NCBI GenBank assembly: GCA_046346665.1 | Contig: JAXMHQ010000018.1 | Span: 1 to 64,000 of the forward strand | Direction of reading: 5' to 3' | DNA length: 64,000 nt | DNA from: JAXMHQ01 sp046346665 | GTDB taxonomy: Bacteria > Verrucomicrobiota > Verrucomicrobiia > Limisphaerales > JAXMHQ01 | Shown here: one piece after another, positions 50,445 through 59,205 of the stretch | Position numbering within the stretch: the first letter of the stretch is position 1 | How the letters are laid out: each line of letters opens with the position of its first letter | Program-made: the position numbers and the translations under genes | The notes under the pieces: model-generated | The model's input: only the letters and a program-made list of their open reading frames with translations | The model's database searches: none | Told to the model about the DNA's origin: nothing

Positions 50445-51098
50445 TTACTGGATGAAATAGCTGAGATTCTCCAGTTCGATGGCCAGGTTGACGTTGTTGA
50501 CCATGACGTCTTCCGGCACGGAGAGGACGATGGGGGAAAAGTTGAGCAGGCCGACGATGCCGGCGTGGACGAGCTGGTTGGCGACTTCCTGGGCGGCGGC
50601 GGCGGGCACGGCGAGAATGGCCATTTTCACCCCGCGTTCGCGGATGTACGGCGCCAGGTTTTCCATGGGAAAAATCGGCTGGGTCAACCGTTTGTCGCGG
50701 CGCCGTCGGGGTTCCGCGTCAAAGGCGGCGACGATTTCGAATCCTTCCTTTTCGAACCCCCGATAGGACAGCAGCGCGAGGCCGAGGTTGCCGACGCCGA
50801 CCAGGATGACCGGTTGAAGGCGGGTCGTGCCGAGTTCGTCCGAGATCATCACGGACAGTTCCTCGACATCGTAGCCAAGTCCGCGCGTGCCGAAATGGCC
50901 GAAGTAGGCGAGGTCTTTCCGGAGCTGGGTGGGTTTGACTCCCGCCACCTTGGCGAGCGTCTCGCTCGACACGGTCTGGATCTGGTTCTCCCGCAGCCGG
51001 GCCAGGCAGCGCAGGTAGACCGAGAGACGGTAAATCGTCTTGCGCGGAATGACGGGTCGCTCGGATTTGTTCACCGCGGTCAGGATGAAAGAAAGCAC
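50445..51098 (-). CDS. rex: Redox-sensing transcriptional repressor Rex
   Basis: 217 residues. The N-terminal winged helix (IPRKTIYRLSVYLRCLARL, VKPTQLRKDLAYFGHFGTRGLGY) is followed by a Rossmann NAD(H) domain (PVILVGVGNLGLALLSYRGF) and the swap-helix C-terminus. Rex represses respiration and fermentation genes until NADH rises. Being next to the membrane redox complex makes that complex a natural candidate target, but no Rex box was recognised upstream of it. Confidence 0.96.
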   Translation of the reverse strand: MLSFILTAVNKSERPVIPRKTIYRLSVYLRCLARLRENQIQTVSSETLAKVAGVKPTQLRKDLAYFGHFGTRGLGYDVEELSVMISDELGTTRLQPVILVGVGNLGLALLSYRGFEKEGFEIVAAFDAEPRRRRDKRLTQPIFPMENLAPYIRERGVKMAILAVPAAAAQEVANQLVHAGIVGLLNFSPIVLSVPEDVMVNNVNLAIELENLSYFIQ

Positions 51099-51131
51099 CG
51101 GGCATGGGCAAGCATGTTAAGGGCGGGGTAA

Positions 51132-51215
51132 GTGGATTAATGGATTAATGGATTTATGGATTTTTCGCGGCGGCCTTTTCAATGATCCAGTTATCCAAAA
51201 ATCCATTTATCCATT
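51132..51215. repeat. Inverted repeat with tandem-word arms (GGATTAATGGAT type)
   Basis: The left arm is GTGGATTAATGGATTAATGG and GATTTATGGATTTTT; the right arm ATCCAGTTATCCAAAAATCC and ATTTATCCATTC. The GC-rich centre contains CGCGGCGGCCTTTTC. It lies upstream of rex, between same-strand genes rex and bcp. Confidence 0.75.
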
Positions 51216-51323
51216 CCCCCACCGCTTCGCGGCGTCCCGGGAGAACCCTTGGATGATTTTCAGAACCACCCCGGATTGTTGGAATCGGCAAGATGGAGGA
51301 AGCTGTGCGTGCTTGTGGGACTT

Positions 51324-51394
51324 GCTTCCCATGGGTACTTGGGCGGCCCCGAGCTGGGTCCTGGGGCCGCCCTGAGAATTTAGCCCAAGGAGGC
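51324..51394. ncRNA. Candidate structured RNA or hairpin in the rex-bcp gap
   Basis: Three helices can be stacked: GCTTCC with GGAGGC, CTTGGGC with GCCCAAG, and GGCCCC with GGGGCC around a loop GAGCTGGGTCCT. An internal loop (GCCCTGAGAATTTA) is one-sided. The stretch is not coding and the gap is 346 bases, long for this window. It could be an sRNA, a leader of rex or bcp, or a terminator-like hairpin; strand and identity are not determined. It matches none of the 6S, SRP or tmRNA consensus motifs that I could check by eye. Confidence 0.3.
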
Positions 51395-51444
51395 AGCCGG
51401 CAAAAGGGGTCAGCGGCGTTACATTTCCTGAACGATCGCCCGGC

Positions 51445-51918
51445 TCACAGGGCTTGTACGACTTCCTCCGCGTGCGTTTCCGGCTTCACCAGAGGCCAGA
51501 TCTTCCGAATCCGGCCGTCCGGCCCGATCCAAAACGTCACCCGGCGGATGCCCATGTAACTTCGGCCCATGAATTTCTTTTTTCCCCACACGCCGTAGGC
51601 CTCCACGATTCGGCGATCTTCATCGGCAAGCAGGGGGAACGGCAGCTTCTGCGCGGCGGCGAATTTCTCATGCGATTTCAGCGAATCGGCGCTGATACCG
51701 AGCACGACCGCGCCGCGGCTGGTGAGCCGGCGATATTCATCCCGGAACCCGCACGCCTCCTTCGTGCAACCCGGGGTGCTGTCGCGCGGATAGAAATAGA
51801 GGATCACGTTCTTTCCCTTCAGATCGCGGAGGGAGATGGTTTGGCCGCCGGTGGCGGTGGCGCTGAAATCCGGGGCGGGGTCGCCTTCCTTGAGTTTCAA
51901 TTCAGGTGCGGTGGGCAT
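51445..51918 (-). CDS. bcp: Thioredoxin-dependent peroxiredoxin (BCP/PrxQ)
   Basis: 157 residues. The peroxidatic and resolving cysteines are in DSTPGCTKEACGFRDEY, five apart, as in BCP/PrxQ; the upstream strand NVILYFYPRD is standard. It reduces hydroperoxides with thioredoxin in the cytoplasm. It follows pgsA with a 3-base gap, so the two are probably one transcript. Confidence 0.94.
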   Translation of the reverse strand: MPTAPELKLKEGDPAPDFSATATGGQTISLRDLKGKNVILYFYPRDSTPGCTKEACGFRDEYRRLTSRGAVVLGISADSLKSHEKFAAAQKLPFPLLADEDRRIVEAYGVWGKKKFMGRSYMGIRRVTFWIGPDGRIRKIWPLVKPETHAEEVVQAL

Positions 51919-51921
51919 GAG

Positions 51922-52527
51922 TCAGGGATTGGGTGTTGGGGAACTGGTGGGATGCGAACTTAATTGTCGGACGCCGTCGGAGACGTAAAGCAGGCCGGAG
52001 ACGCCGGTGCAGACCGCGGCCCCGATGGTCCAGATGGAAAACCACGGCCGCGCCAGGGCCGGGTGATCCGCAACAGAATCCCAGCGCAGAAGGATCCAGC
52101 TCACGCAAAACATCTGGAGCACCGTGGCGATTTTTCCGAGGACGCGGGGCCGGACTTTCACGCGGCCGACGGTCATGAGGATGACGCCCATGCCGATGAG
52201 GATGACGAGGTCGCGGCTGATGATGGTGCCGGTGAGCCAGAGCGGGATGGTGCCGAGGAACGGGCTGGTGAAGCTGAAAAGCACGACGCCGGACACGAGC
52301 AGCAATTTGTCCGCAAGCGGATCGAGGATGGCGCCGAGTTCGCTGCGCTGGTTGTAATGCCGCGCGATGTAGCCGTCGATCCCGTCGCAAATCGCCGCCG
52401 TTCCATAGGCGAGGATCGCGAGGAGCCGGTGCATGTCGTTGCCTGATTTCATGAAATACAGGATTTCGACGACGAAGAAGGGAATCAGGAGGATCCGAAA
52501 GATCGTGACTTTATTGGCGGCGGTCAT
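51922..52527 (-). CDS. pgsA: CDP-alcohol phosphatidyltransferase, PgsA-like
   Basis: 201 residues with the complete CDP-alcohol phosphotransferase motif D-G-x2-A-R-x8-G-x3-D-x3-D: DGIDGYIARHYNQRSELG followed by AILDPLADK. Five or six membrane helices. NKVTIFRILLIPFFVVE is typical of CDP-diacylglycerol-glycerol-3-phosphate phosphatidyltransferase, although phosphatidylserine or cardiolipin synthases share the motif. Confidence 0.88.
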   Translation of the reverse strand: MTAANKVTIFRILLIPFFVVEILYFMKSGNDMHRLLAILAYGTAAICDGIDGYIARHYNQRSELGAILDPLADKLLLVSGVVLFSFTSPFLGTIPLWLTGTIISRDLVILIGMGVILMTVGRVKVRPRVLGKIATVLQMFCVSWILLRWDSVADHPALARPWFSIWTIGAAVCTGVSGLLYVSDGVRQLSSHPTSSPTPNP

Positions 52528-52636
52528 GGTTCGGCCCGGGCGTCATCATGGTGGAACGGCGACGGACGTCAATCTCCGAGCGCTGCCGGCGCGATCCTGG
52601 TTGAACTGGGCGGCGAGGTGGTTTAAAAGTCTGGCG

Positions 52637-53149
52637 ATGAATCCAAAAACGAACCCGGTGCTGGTGGCTATTTTGATGGGGAGCGATTCCGACTGGCCGA
52701 TCATGAAGGCGGCGGCGGATGTCTGTGATGAATTCGAGGTGGGATTTGATGCGCGCGTGATTTCGGCGCACCGGACACCGCGCGACCTGGAGGCGTTTGT
52801 GTCGGGGGCGCGGGACCAGGGAGTGCGGGTGATCATCGCCGGGGCGGGCGGCGCGGCGCATCTGCCGGGTGTGACGGCGGCGTTCACGACGCTGCCGGTG
52901 ATCGGGGTGCCGATCCAGGGCAAGGCTTTGGACGGGATGGATTCGCTGCTGTCGATAGTGCAGATGCCGCCGGGAGTGCCGGTGGCGACGGTGGGTGTGA
53001 ACGCGGCGAAGAACGCCGGGCTGCTGGCGATGCAGATGCTGGCGCTGGGCGAACCGCGGCTGGTGGAGGCCCTCGCCAAATTCAAAGTCCGGCTCGCCGA
53101 GGAATCGCGCGCGAAGAACCAGACCCTGGCGAAGACCCTGAAGGGCTGA
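52637..53149 (+). CDS. purE: N5-carboxyaminoimidazole ribonucleotide mutase (PurE)
   Basis: 170 residues from ATG 52637. Class I PurE signatures: MGSDSDWPIMKAAADVCDEF, SAHRTPRDLEAF, IIAGAGGAAHLPG and GVPIQGKALDGMDSLLSI. It catalyses the carboxyl shift in purine synthesis. No purK lies next to it here. It is divergent from pgsA and converges on gltX. Confidence 0.97.
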   Translation: MNPKTNPVLVAILMGSDSDWPIMKAAADVCDEFEVGFDARVISAHRTPRDLEAFVSGARDQGVRVIIAGAGGAAHLPGVTAAFTTLPVIGVPIQGKALDGMDSLLSIVQMPPGVPVATVGVNAAKNAGLLAMQMLALGEPRLVEALAKFKVRLAEESRAKNQTLAKTLKG

Positions 53150-53156
53150 TGCGGTG

Positions 53157-53215
53157 GGAGGGCCGGCGTCTCGCCGGCCCACACATTCTTTTTGGGACGC
53201 CGGGACGGCGTCCCT
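53157..53215. terminator. Two hairpins between convergent purE and gltX
   Basis: Stem 1 is GGGCCGGCG-TCT-CGCCGGCCC followed a few bases later by TTCTTTTT, fitting a rho-independent terminator for purE. Stem 2 is GGGACGCC-GGGA-CGGCGTCCC, on the gltX side. Both lie in the 74-base gap, so they may serve both genes. Confidence 0.6.
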
Positions 53216-53223
53216 ACCGTGCA

Positions 53224-54579
53224 TCAGGCACCGAATTCCGGCCGGGCGAGCGCGGCGTCGATCCGCGTCAGCACCGTCTTTTTCCCGAGCACTTCCATGA
53301 GGTGGTACAGGCTTGGGCCGGACGGGTTGCCGGTGCAGGCGAGGCGGACGGGGTGAACGAGAACCCCGGCTTTGACGCCGAGTTCGCCGGCAATGTTTTT
53401 GAGGGCCGCTTCAATCGGGGCGGCCTGGAAGGAGTCGAGCACCGAGAAGGCGTCGCGGAGCTTCTGCAGCCGCGGGCGGTTTTCAGGAACAAACGATTTC
53501 CGGACGGCTTCGGGATCGAACTGCAGCGCGTCCTTGAAGTAGAATCCGGCGTACGCGGGCAGCTCGGTGAACAGCTTGATTTTTCCGCGGCACGTGTCGA
53601 GGGCGGCCTTCACGTATTCGACTGCGAAGGCGTTGGTGTCGATGCCGGCCTTGCCGAGCGTGTGGACGGACAGTTCGTAGAACCGGTCCTGGCTCAATTC
53701 GCGGGAATATTCCCCCTGCAACCAGAGCAGCTTGTCGTGGTCGAACCGCGCGTTGGCCCGGAGGATCTGTGGCAGGTCGAATCGATCGACGACTTCCTGC
53801 AGCGGCATTTTTTCCCGGTTATCCTTGGGCGACCAGCTCAGGAGGCAGAGATAATTCACGACGGCTTCGGGCAGGTAACCGCCGTCGATGTAGGCCGTCA
53901 TGAGCGCGCCCTGGTCGCGTTTGCTCATCTTGGTGCCGTCCGGGTTCAGGATGAGGGGGATGTGGGCGTATTGGGGCGGGTGGACGCCGAAGGCCTCGAA
54001 CAGCGCGATGTGTTTGGCGGTGTTGCTGAGGTGATCCTCGCCCCGGATGACATGGGTGATGTTCATCTCGAGATCGTCGATGACATTGACGAGGTGAAAC
54101 ACGGGCTCGCCGTCGGAGCGCACGATGACAAAATCGGGATCGGCCGCCTCGCGGTCGGTGAGTTCGCGGCGGACGTCGCCGACGACAAGGTCGCGGATGA
54201 TGACCGGTTCGCGTTTCATTCGAAACTTGATGGCGCCCTCGTGTTCGTAAGCGAGCCCGCGGGACAGCAGAGCTTCGACGCGCCGGCGGTAGTTGTCCTT
54301 GCGCTGGCTTTGGTAATAAGGACCGAACTCGCCCTTGGCGGGCCCGGTGGCGTCGGCGCTGAGCGGGCCTTCATCCCAGGCGAGCCCCAGCCAGCGGAGT
54401 CCGTCGAGGATGACTTGCACGGCGGCCTGGGTGTTGCGGGCGACGTCGGTGTCTTCGATGCGGAGGATGAAGGCGCCGCCGGTGTGCCGGGCATAGAGCC
54501 AGTTGAACAGGGCCGTCCGGGCGCCTCCGATATGGAGGAAGCCGGTCGGACTCGGGGCGAAACGCACGCGGACTTTCAT
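53224..54579 (-). CDS. gltX: Glutamyl-tRNA synthetase
   Basis: 451 residues from ATG 54579 (VRVRFAPSPTGFLHIGGART), a class I synthetase with HIGH-like HIGG near residue 15 and the KMSKRDQGALMTAY loop near 235. No zinc-binding cysteine cluster is obvious in the middle. The anticodon-binding C-terminal half is helical. A longer frame to 54726 runs through the repeat and is not preferred. Confidence 0.96.
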   Translation of the reverse strand: MKVRVRFAPSPTGFLHIGGARTALFNWLYARHTGGAFILRIEDTDVARNTQAAVQVILDGLRWLGLAWDEGPLSADATGPAKGEFGPYYQSQRKDNYRRRVEALLSRGLAYEHEGAIKFRMKREPVIIRDLVVGDVRRELTDREAADPDFVIVRSDGEPVFHLVNVIDDLEMNITHVIRGEDHLSNTAKHIALFEAFGVHPPQYAHIPLILNPDGTKMSKRDQGALMTAYIDGGYLPEAVVNYLCLLSWSPKDNREKMPLQEVVDRFDLPQILRANARFDHDKLLWLQGEYSRELSQDRFYELSVHTLGKAGIDTNAFAVEYVKAALDTCRGKIKLFTELPAYAGFYFKDALQFDPEAVRKSFVPENRPRLQKLRDAFSVLDSFQAAPIEAALKNIAGELGVKAGVLVHPVRLACTGNPSGPSLYHLMEVLGKKTVLTRIDAALARPEFGA

Positions 54580-54615
54580 GGGCCTATTCAAGATCAATTC
54601 AGCGCCGGGCTCAAG

Positions 54616-54810
54616 GTGAATGCGGAATGCGGAGTGCGGAGTGCGGAGTGCGGAATCCTCGCGGTTCAATTTTATGTGTGAATGCAGGAACCGGCGTGAG
54701 GCCCTAACCAATCCGCAAAGACGCAAAGCGTGAGCCTCCTGACGTCGGCTGCTACAAGGGAATCAGGCGGACCGCCAGGATTCCGCACTCCGCACTCCGC
54801 GTTCCGCACT
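54616..54810. repeat. Inverted repeat with tandem-word arms (TGCGGAG type), long
   Basis: The left arm repeats AATGCGG and AGTGCGG five times, then AATCCTCGCGG; the right arm is CCGCCAGGATTCC then GCACTCC words. The ~110-base interior carries CGCAAAGACGCAAAGCG and the phrase GAGCCTCCTGACGTCGGCTG, also found near 10190. It lies upstream of gltX in a 607-base gap, between divergent genes. Confidence 0.8.
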
Positions 54811-54971
54811 GGACAGTCCGGCTTGACAGGATGCAACAATCGTGGCTGATTGTGTGTGTAAGGACGACGCAAGCCGTCGGAATGATTTGATTCGGGTGGC
54901 GGATCGTTTCTTCAGCGGGGTTCCCCACCCCCACCTCCTTGGCGACCGCTGCCCGAATCATCCGTTGTTCC

Positions 54972-55110
54972 TTAACCGCGAATGGACGCGAATGGACGCG
55001 AATAAGGGACGGCAGAAAATGATCCCCTGATACTTTTCAAAGCGCGTCGACATTCATCAATTATCCCTTTTCTACTGCTATTGGCGTTCATTGGCGTCCA
55101 TTCGCGGTTC
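54972..55110. repeat. Inverted repeat with tandem-word arms (GAATGGACGC type)
   Basis: The left arm is AACCGCGAATGGACGCGAAT, again GGACGCGAATAAGGGA; the right arm ends in TATTGGCGTTCATTGGCGTC and CATTCGCGGTT. The interior is ~65 bases. It lies in the same divergent gap as the previous repeat; the remaining bases (54811-54971) show no gene. Confidence 0.78.
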
Positions 55111-55186
55111 ACCTGTCCGGGTTGACTGCTCGGCGGAACGTGACTTGCTGACACAGCGGCGAAGGCCCAAAACCGCCTGTTTGAGT

Positions 55187-55501
55187 ATGTCACACGATTT
55201 TTATTCTTTGCTGGGAAACATTGCCCTTGGCTGGCTGGCTCTCGGTGCTTTGATTGTCATTGGTCACCTGACCTGGCTGGAACTTCGTGATATTCGCAAA
55301 CATCGACTTCACCGCAAGCTGGCCAACGACGGCAAACATCTCGGGCTCGTCCAAACCATTACGGTCGTAACCCAAACAGCCTCTACAGACGGCGCCAATT
55401 CCACGGCCTCCTGGACCGTCTCAAACATGGACACAACGTCCGACCGCTGGACAGTTCCCCGTCCGTCGAACTCGGACGGAATTTCCTACCGCTGGAACTG
55501 A
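55187..55501 (+). CDS. Small membrane protein, hypothetical
   Basis: About 104 residues from ATG 55187. One membrane helix (LLGNIALGWLALGALIVIGH) is followed by a charged region (LELRDIRKHRLHRKLANDGKH) and a Thr/Ser-rich tail. It is less GC-rich than its neighbours. A longer frame upstream runs through the repeat. No family is recognised; the alternative is a spurious frame. Confidence 0.5.
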   Translation: MSHDFYSLLGNIALGWLALGALIVIGHLTWLELRDIRKHRLHRKLANDGKHLGLVQTITVVTQTASTDGANSTASWTVSNMDTTSDRWTVPRPSNSDGISYRWN

Positions 55502-55527
55502 TCATCCCAGTGCGAGAACCCTCAAAG

Positions 55528-55655
55528 GGTGGGGCGAGACTCCGTCGAGCCCATTCTGAATCCCTGGATGCCTGGATCAATGGATTGAGGGATTGTTGGA
55601 TCTTCGCGCGAGGGTCCTTCCATTTATCCAGCAATCCACAGATCCATTAATCCTC
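55528..55655. repeat. Inverted repeat, GGGGCGAGACTCCGTCGAGC module plus GGAT words
   Basis: The left side begins GGTGGGGCGAGACTCCGTCG, the same module as in the nested repeat at 14484, followed by words such as GGATTGAGGGATTG. The core TTCGCGCGAGGGTCCTTCC resembles other cores. The right arm is ATTTATCCAGCAATCC, then ATCCATTAATCC. The panE TAA stop lies inside the last word, and the outer right arm is absent. Confidence 0.75.
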
Positions 55656-56627
55656 CCGCGTCGACTTCCGGATCGAATCCAGTTCCGAGAGAATCTTGCA
55701 CAGGCGTTCAAGGAAGGGCACTTTCATGCCGGCGGAGCGGGCGCGGCGGAGCGGTTCCAGGAACAGCGCTTCCAATTCCAATGGACGTCCCAGTTCAAAA
55801 TCAATCAGTGTCGACGCCTGGTAAGCGCCCATGCTGCGCGTGCGTTCGATCTGGGTGTTGGCGAGGGATTCGTCCACGGGCAGTTTCAGGGCGTTGGCGG
55901 TGCGGATGACTTCGAGCATGAGCTGGCGCGCGCGGGATTCCCAGTCGGAATCGCGCAGCAACCGGTCTGTGGCGAAGCAGGAATCCCGGAGTTGGACGGG
56001 CGCGAGGGGATCGATCCAAGGCGCGTGGCCGGCGGCGGCGGCGACGCCGAGTCCGTTGAACGGGACATTCCAGACCAGTTTTTCCCAGTGTGCGCGGTGG
56101 AGGTTGTCGGAGGTGCGGCAGGGAATTCCGGCGGCTGCGAAGGCAGCGGCGATTTCCTGCAGCCGGGTTCCGGGAGGCCGCTGAAATTCGCCGAGCACCA
56201 CGAGTCCGTGATCCATGTGCCGGATGCGGCCGGGCGCGACGCGGTTGAGGCAGACGAAGCAGAGGCCGCCGAGGACCTGGTCGGGCGGGACGATTTTCGC
56301 GAGGGCTTCCTCGTTGCCCAATCCGTTCTGGAGTGTGACGACGGCGGTGTGGGGGCCGGCGAGGGGCGGGATGAGATCGGGGAAGCGGTGGTTGGCGGTG
56401 GCTTTGAGGGCGACGAGGACCAGGTCGGCGGGGCCTATTTCGGCGGGGTCGCGGGCGCAGACGGGCTGGACGTGGAAATCGCCGTCGGGGCTTTCGATGA
56501 ACACGCCGTGCCGGCGGACGGTGTCGAAATCGGAGCGGAGTAGGAAATGGACCTGGTGACCGGCGCGGGCGAGTTTTGCGCCGTAGAAGCTGCCGACGGC
56601 GCCGCAGCCGGCGACGGCGATTTTCAC
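55647..56627 (-). CDS. panE: 2-dehydropantoate 2-reductase
   Basis: 326 residues. N-terminal Rossmann loop AVAGCGAVGSFYGAKLARAG, then VALKATANH and TLQNGLGNEEALA (substrate/cofactor loops), and the C-terminal helical domain with KLVWNVPFNGL and RPLELEALF. It reduces ketopantoate to pantoate for coenzyme A, though some family members act on other 2-oxo acids. No panB/panC nearby. Confidence 0.9.
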   Translation of the reverse strand: MKIAVAGCGAVGSFYGAKLARAGHQVHFLLRSDFDTVRRHGVFIESPDGDFHVQPVCARDPAEIGPADLVLVALKATANHRFPDLIPPLAGPHTAVVTLQNGLGNEEALAKIVPPDQVLGGLCFVCLNRVAPGRIRHMDHGLVVLGEFQRPPGTRLQEIAAAFAAAGIPCRTSDNLHRAHWEKLVWNVPFNGLGVAAAAGHAPWIDPLAPVQLRDSCFATDRLLRDSDWESRARQLMLEVIRTANALKLPVDESLANTQIERTRSMGAYQASTLIDFELGRPLELEALFLEPLRRARSAGMKVPFLERLCKILSELDSIRKSTRED

Positions 56628-56654
56628 GGGGTGGTGTGGGTTAAAGGCGATGCT

Positions 56655-56733
56655 GCCACAGAGTCACAGAGAACACAGAGCAACAGGGGCTGGAATTCTA
56701 AAGTCCATCTCGGTGTCCTCTGTGGTTCTGTGG
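56655..56733. repeat. Inverted repeat with tandem-word arms (CACAGAG type)
   Basis: The left arm is CCACAGAGTCACAGAGAACA then CAGAG; the right arm is CCTCTGTGGTTCTGTGGC. The spacer is ~35 bases. It is in the gap between panE and the HU gene, just before the HU terminator. Confidence 0.75.
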
Positions 56734-56743
56734 CGATTTTGCA

Positions 56744-56776
56744 GAAAAAAAGGCACCCTGGGCTGGCCAGGGTGCC
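56744..56776 (-). terminator. Rho-independent terminator of the HU gene
   Basis: On the minus strand a perfect 10-bp stem GGCACCCTGG / CCAGGGTGCC with a 5-base loop is followed directly by a run of seven T. It starts 18 bases after the HU stop codon. This is the clearest intrinsic terminator in the window. Confidence 0.93.
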
Positions 56777-56794
56777 TGTGAGGAAATCGGCCGG

Positions 56795-57082
56795 TTACTT
56801 GGCGCCGAGGATCGCGTCCTTGGCGGCCTTGGCGACCTGGAACTTCACAACGCGCTTGGCCGGGATCTGGATGGTTTCGCCGGTGGCGGGGTTGCGGCCG
56901 ACGCGGGCGGCGCGGTTCTTGAGCTTCAGTTTGCCGAGGCCCGGGAGGGTGAAAGTGTTCTTGGCGTTCTTATACGCGAGGCCGGCCAGCTCTTCGAGAT
57001 ACTGCGTGGACTGCTTCTTCGTGATTCCAACTTTCTCGGCGAGCGTGGAGGCGATTTGGGATTTCGAGAGTGATTTGGCCAT
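56795..57082 (-). CDS. HU-family DNA-binding protein
   Basis: 95 residues. SKSQIASTLAEKVGITKKQ, then GLGKLKLKNRAARVGRNPATG with the conserved RxGRNPxTG arm, and a basic C-terminus (IPAKRVVKFQVAKAAKDAI). It is a nucleoid protein that bends DNA, with one copy in this window. It is followed by a strong terminator and divergent from the kinase gene. Confidence 0.94.
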   Translation of the reverse strand: MAKSLSKSQIASTLAEKVGITKKQSTQYLEELAGLAYKNAKNTFTLPGLGKLKLKNRAARVGRNPATGETIQIPAKRVVKFQVAKAAKDAILGAK

Positions 57083-57277
57083 AGCGGTGTGTGTTCTGTG
57101 TGTTGTTTGTTGTTACGTTTTTGTTCCGAAAGTCATTTGACTTGGCTTCGTATTAAAGCCCTTCGAACCGTGCGTGCAAGTAGAAAATGAAAAAAAATCC
57201 CGGAGAAATAAGGGGATTTTGATCCGGTCCGGCGAACCCGGGGCTTGACATGGAATGCCGATTCGCAAAGATCGCTT

Positions 57278-58285
57278 GTGGCCCTGTTCACCATTCAGAA
57301 CGAATTTCGGTACGAAATCGTCCGCAAGATCTTCGAAGGCGGCATGGGAATCGTGTATGAAGCGGAGCAGCACGGGGCCCGGCAGTTCGTCAAACGGATC
57401 GCCATCAAGGTCATCCGGCAAAACTACGCCGACCAGAAACAGTTCATTGAAAACTTCATCGGCGAAGCCAAGCTGGTCGCGGACCTGATCCACACCAACA
57501 TCGTCCAGACGTATCACCTGGGCGAAACGAACGGGATTTATTTCATGGCGATGGAACTGATCCGGGGCGTGAACCTGGAGCAGTTCGACCAGCAACTGCG
57601 CGACAAGCGCCGTCAACTCCCCAAGGAACTGGCGGTGTTCATCGTCAGCCGCGTGGCCCGCGGACTGGCTTACGCACATGCCAAGGCCGACCGCGACGGC
57701 AAGCCGCTCGGCATCGTGCACCGGGACGTCAGCTTCAAAAACATTCTAGTGGCGTTCGAAGGCGACGTGAAACTGTCCGATTTCGGAATCGCGAAGGCGC
57801 GCGGATTTCTGACCGACCAGGAGGGCGAAGTGGTGGCGGGCAAGGCGGATTACATGAGCCCGGAGCAGGCGGATTTCCAGATCACGGACAAGCGGTCGGA
57901 TTTGTTCTCGGCGGGCGTGGTGCTCGCTCACCTGCTGCTGGGCCGGAATATTTTCAAGGCGGAAACATCCGAGGAATCGCGCCAGCGGATCCTGAACATG
58001 GACATCCCGGATTTCCGGGCGCTGGACGCGCGCATCGACGCGCGGTTGAACGACATTTTGCACCGGGCGCTGTCGCACGACCTGGACAAGCGTTACGCGA
58101 CGGCGGACGAGTTGTTGTACGACCTGGAGCATTACATTTACGGCAGCGGTTACGGCCCGACGAACGAGACGCTCGGAAAATACATCCGCGAATTGTTCGA
58201 CCAGGGAGTGCCGGCCGCGGCGAATTCCGCGAAGCACAAAGCCGAACTGCTGGAAGACACCGTGCGCATCCGCGCCAAGGCCTGA
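57278..58285 (+). CDS. Hanks-type Ser/Thr protein kinase
   Basis: About 335 residues from GTG 57278; an in-frame TTG at 57245 lies within a TTGACA that looks like a -35 box. Kinase subdomains: Gly loop FEGGMGIVYEA, Lys in RIAIKVI, catalytic HRDVSFKNILV, DFGIAKAR and MSPEQADF. There is no membrane segment or sensor domain, so this is a soluble kinase; HRDVSFKN varies from the usual HRDVSPRN. The C-terminal ~60 residues are helical. The nitrilase gene follows after 6 bases. Confidence 0.88.
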   Translation: MALFTIQNEFRYEIVRKIFEGGMGIVYEAEQHGARQFVKRIAIKVIRQNYADQKQFIENFIGEAKLVADLIHTNIVQTYHLGETNGIYFMAMELIRGVNLEQFDQQLRDKRRQLPKELAVFIVSRVARGLAYAHAKADRDGKPLGIVHRDVSFKNILVAFEGDVKLSDFGIAKARGFLTDQEGEVVAGKADYMSPEQADFQITDKRSDLFSAGVVLAHLLLGRNIFKAETSEESRQRILNMDIPDFRALDARIDARLNDILHRALSHDLDKRYATADELLYDLEHYIYGSGYGPTNETLGKYIRELFDQGVPAAANSAKHKAELLEDTVRIRAKA

Positions 58286-58291
58286 TTCGAA

Positions 58292-59197
58292 ATGAAGCGT
58301 CCCTCCCCTGCCCGACCGGTCACGCTGGGCGTGATCCAAACCGCCTGTTCCGCCAACCCGGACGACAACCTCAAGCGCACGCTGGCGGCGGTAAACACTG
58401 CCGCTCGGCGCGGGGCGAAAATCATCTGCACACAGGAATTGTTCCGGTCGCAGTATTTCTGCCAGTCGGAGAACCACGATTATTTCCGGCTGGCCGAGCC
58501 GATTCCGGGGCCGAGCACCCGGGCTTTCCAGGCGCTCGCCCGCAAACGCCGCGTCGTGATCGTTGCGTCCCTGTTCGAAAAGCGCGCCGCGGGAGTCTAT
58601 CACAACACGGCGGTCATCATCGATGCGGACGGGTCGCTGCTGGGGCGCTACCGGAAGATGCACATCCCGGACGACCCGCTGTATTACGAGAAGTTTTACT
58701 TCACACCCGGCGATCTCGGGTTCCGGTCGTGGCAGACGAAATACGCGAAGATCGGCGTGCTGGTTTGCTGGGACCAATGGTACCCGGAAGCGGCGCGGCT
58801 GACGGCGATGCAGGGGGCGGAAATTTTGTTTTACCCGACGGCGATCGGCTGGCATCCGGGGGAAAAAAAAGCGCTCGGGGCGAAACAGCACGACGCCTGG
58901 GAAACCATCCAACGCAGCCACGCCGTGGCCAACGGCTGCTTCGTCGCGGTGCCGAACCGCATCGGGCACGAGGTGCTCAAGGGCGTCGGCGGCTACGGCA
59001 TCGAGTTCTGGGGGCAGAGTTTCGTCGCGGGAACCTCGGGCGAAATCCTCGCCAAAGCCGGGTCGGACACCGAAGAGACGCTGCTGGTGCCCGTGGATTT
59101 GTCGGAAGTGGACCGCACCCGGACGCACTGGCCGTTTTTGCGGGACCGGCGGATCGATGCATACGGAGGGCTGACGAGGAGGCTGCTGGACAGTTAG
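58292..59197 (+). CDS. aguB: N-carbamoylputrescine amidase
   Basis: 301 residues of the nitrilase superfamily. Catalytic triad: Glu in IICTQELFRSQYF, Lys in RKMHIPDDP, Cys in VLVCWDQWYPEAARL. The FRSQYFCQSENHDYF and PDDPLYYEKFYFTPGD stretches are typical of the AguB branch, which releases putrescine from N-carbamoylputrescine. Agmatine deiminase (aguA) is not in this window. The short gap suggests co-transcription with the kinase gene. Confidence 0.92.
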   Translation: MKRPSPARPVTLGVIQTACSANPDDNLKRTLAAVNTAARRGAKIICTQELFRSQYFCQSENHDYFRLAEPIPGPSTRAFQALARKRRVVIVASLFEKRAAGVYHNTAVIIDADGSLLGRYRKMHIPDDPLYYEKFYFTPGDLGFRSWQTKYAKIGVLVCWDQWYPEAARLTAMQGAEILFYPTAIGWHPGEKKALGAKQHDAWETIQRSHAVANGCFVAVPNRIGHEVLKGVGGYGIEFWGQSFVAGTSGEILAKAGSDTEETLLVPVDLSEVDRTRTHWPFLRDRRIDAYGGLTRRLLDS

Positions 59198-59205
59198 GCA
59201 GTCCA

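Noticed and set aside
57192..57220. Hairpin AAATCCC...GGGATTT upstream of the kinase gene, as a terminator
   Set aside because: The stem is AT-flanked and weak, and no gene ends there on either strand; it may only be incidental.
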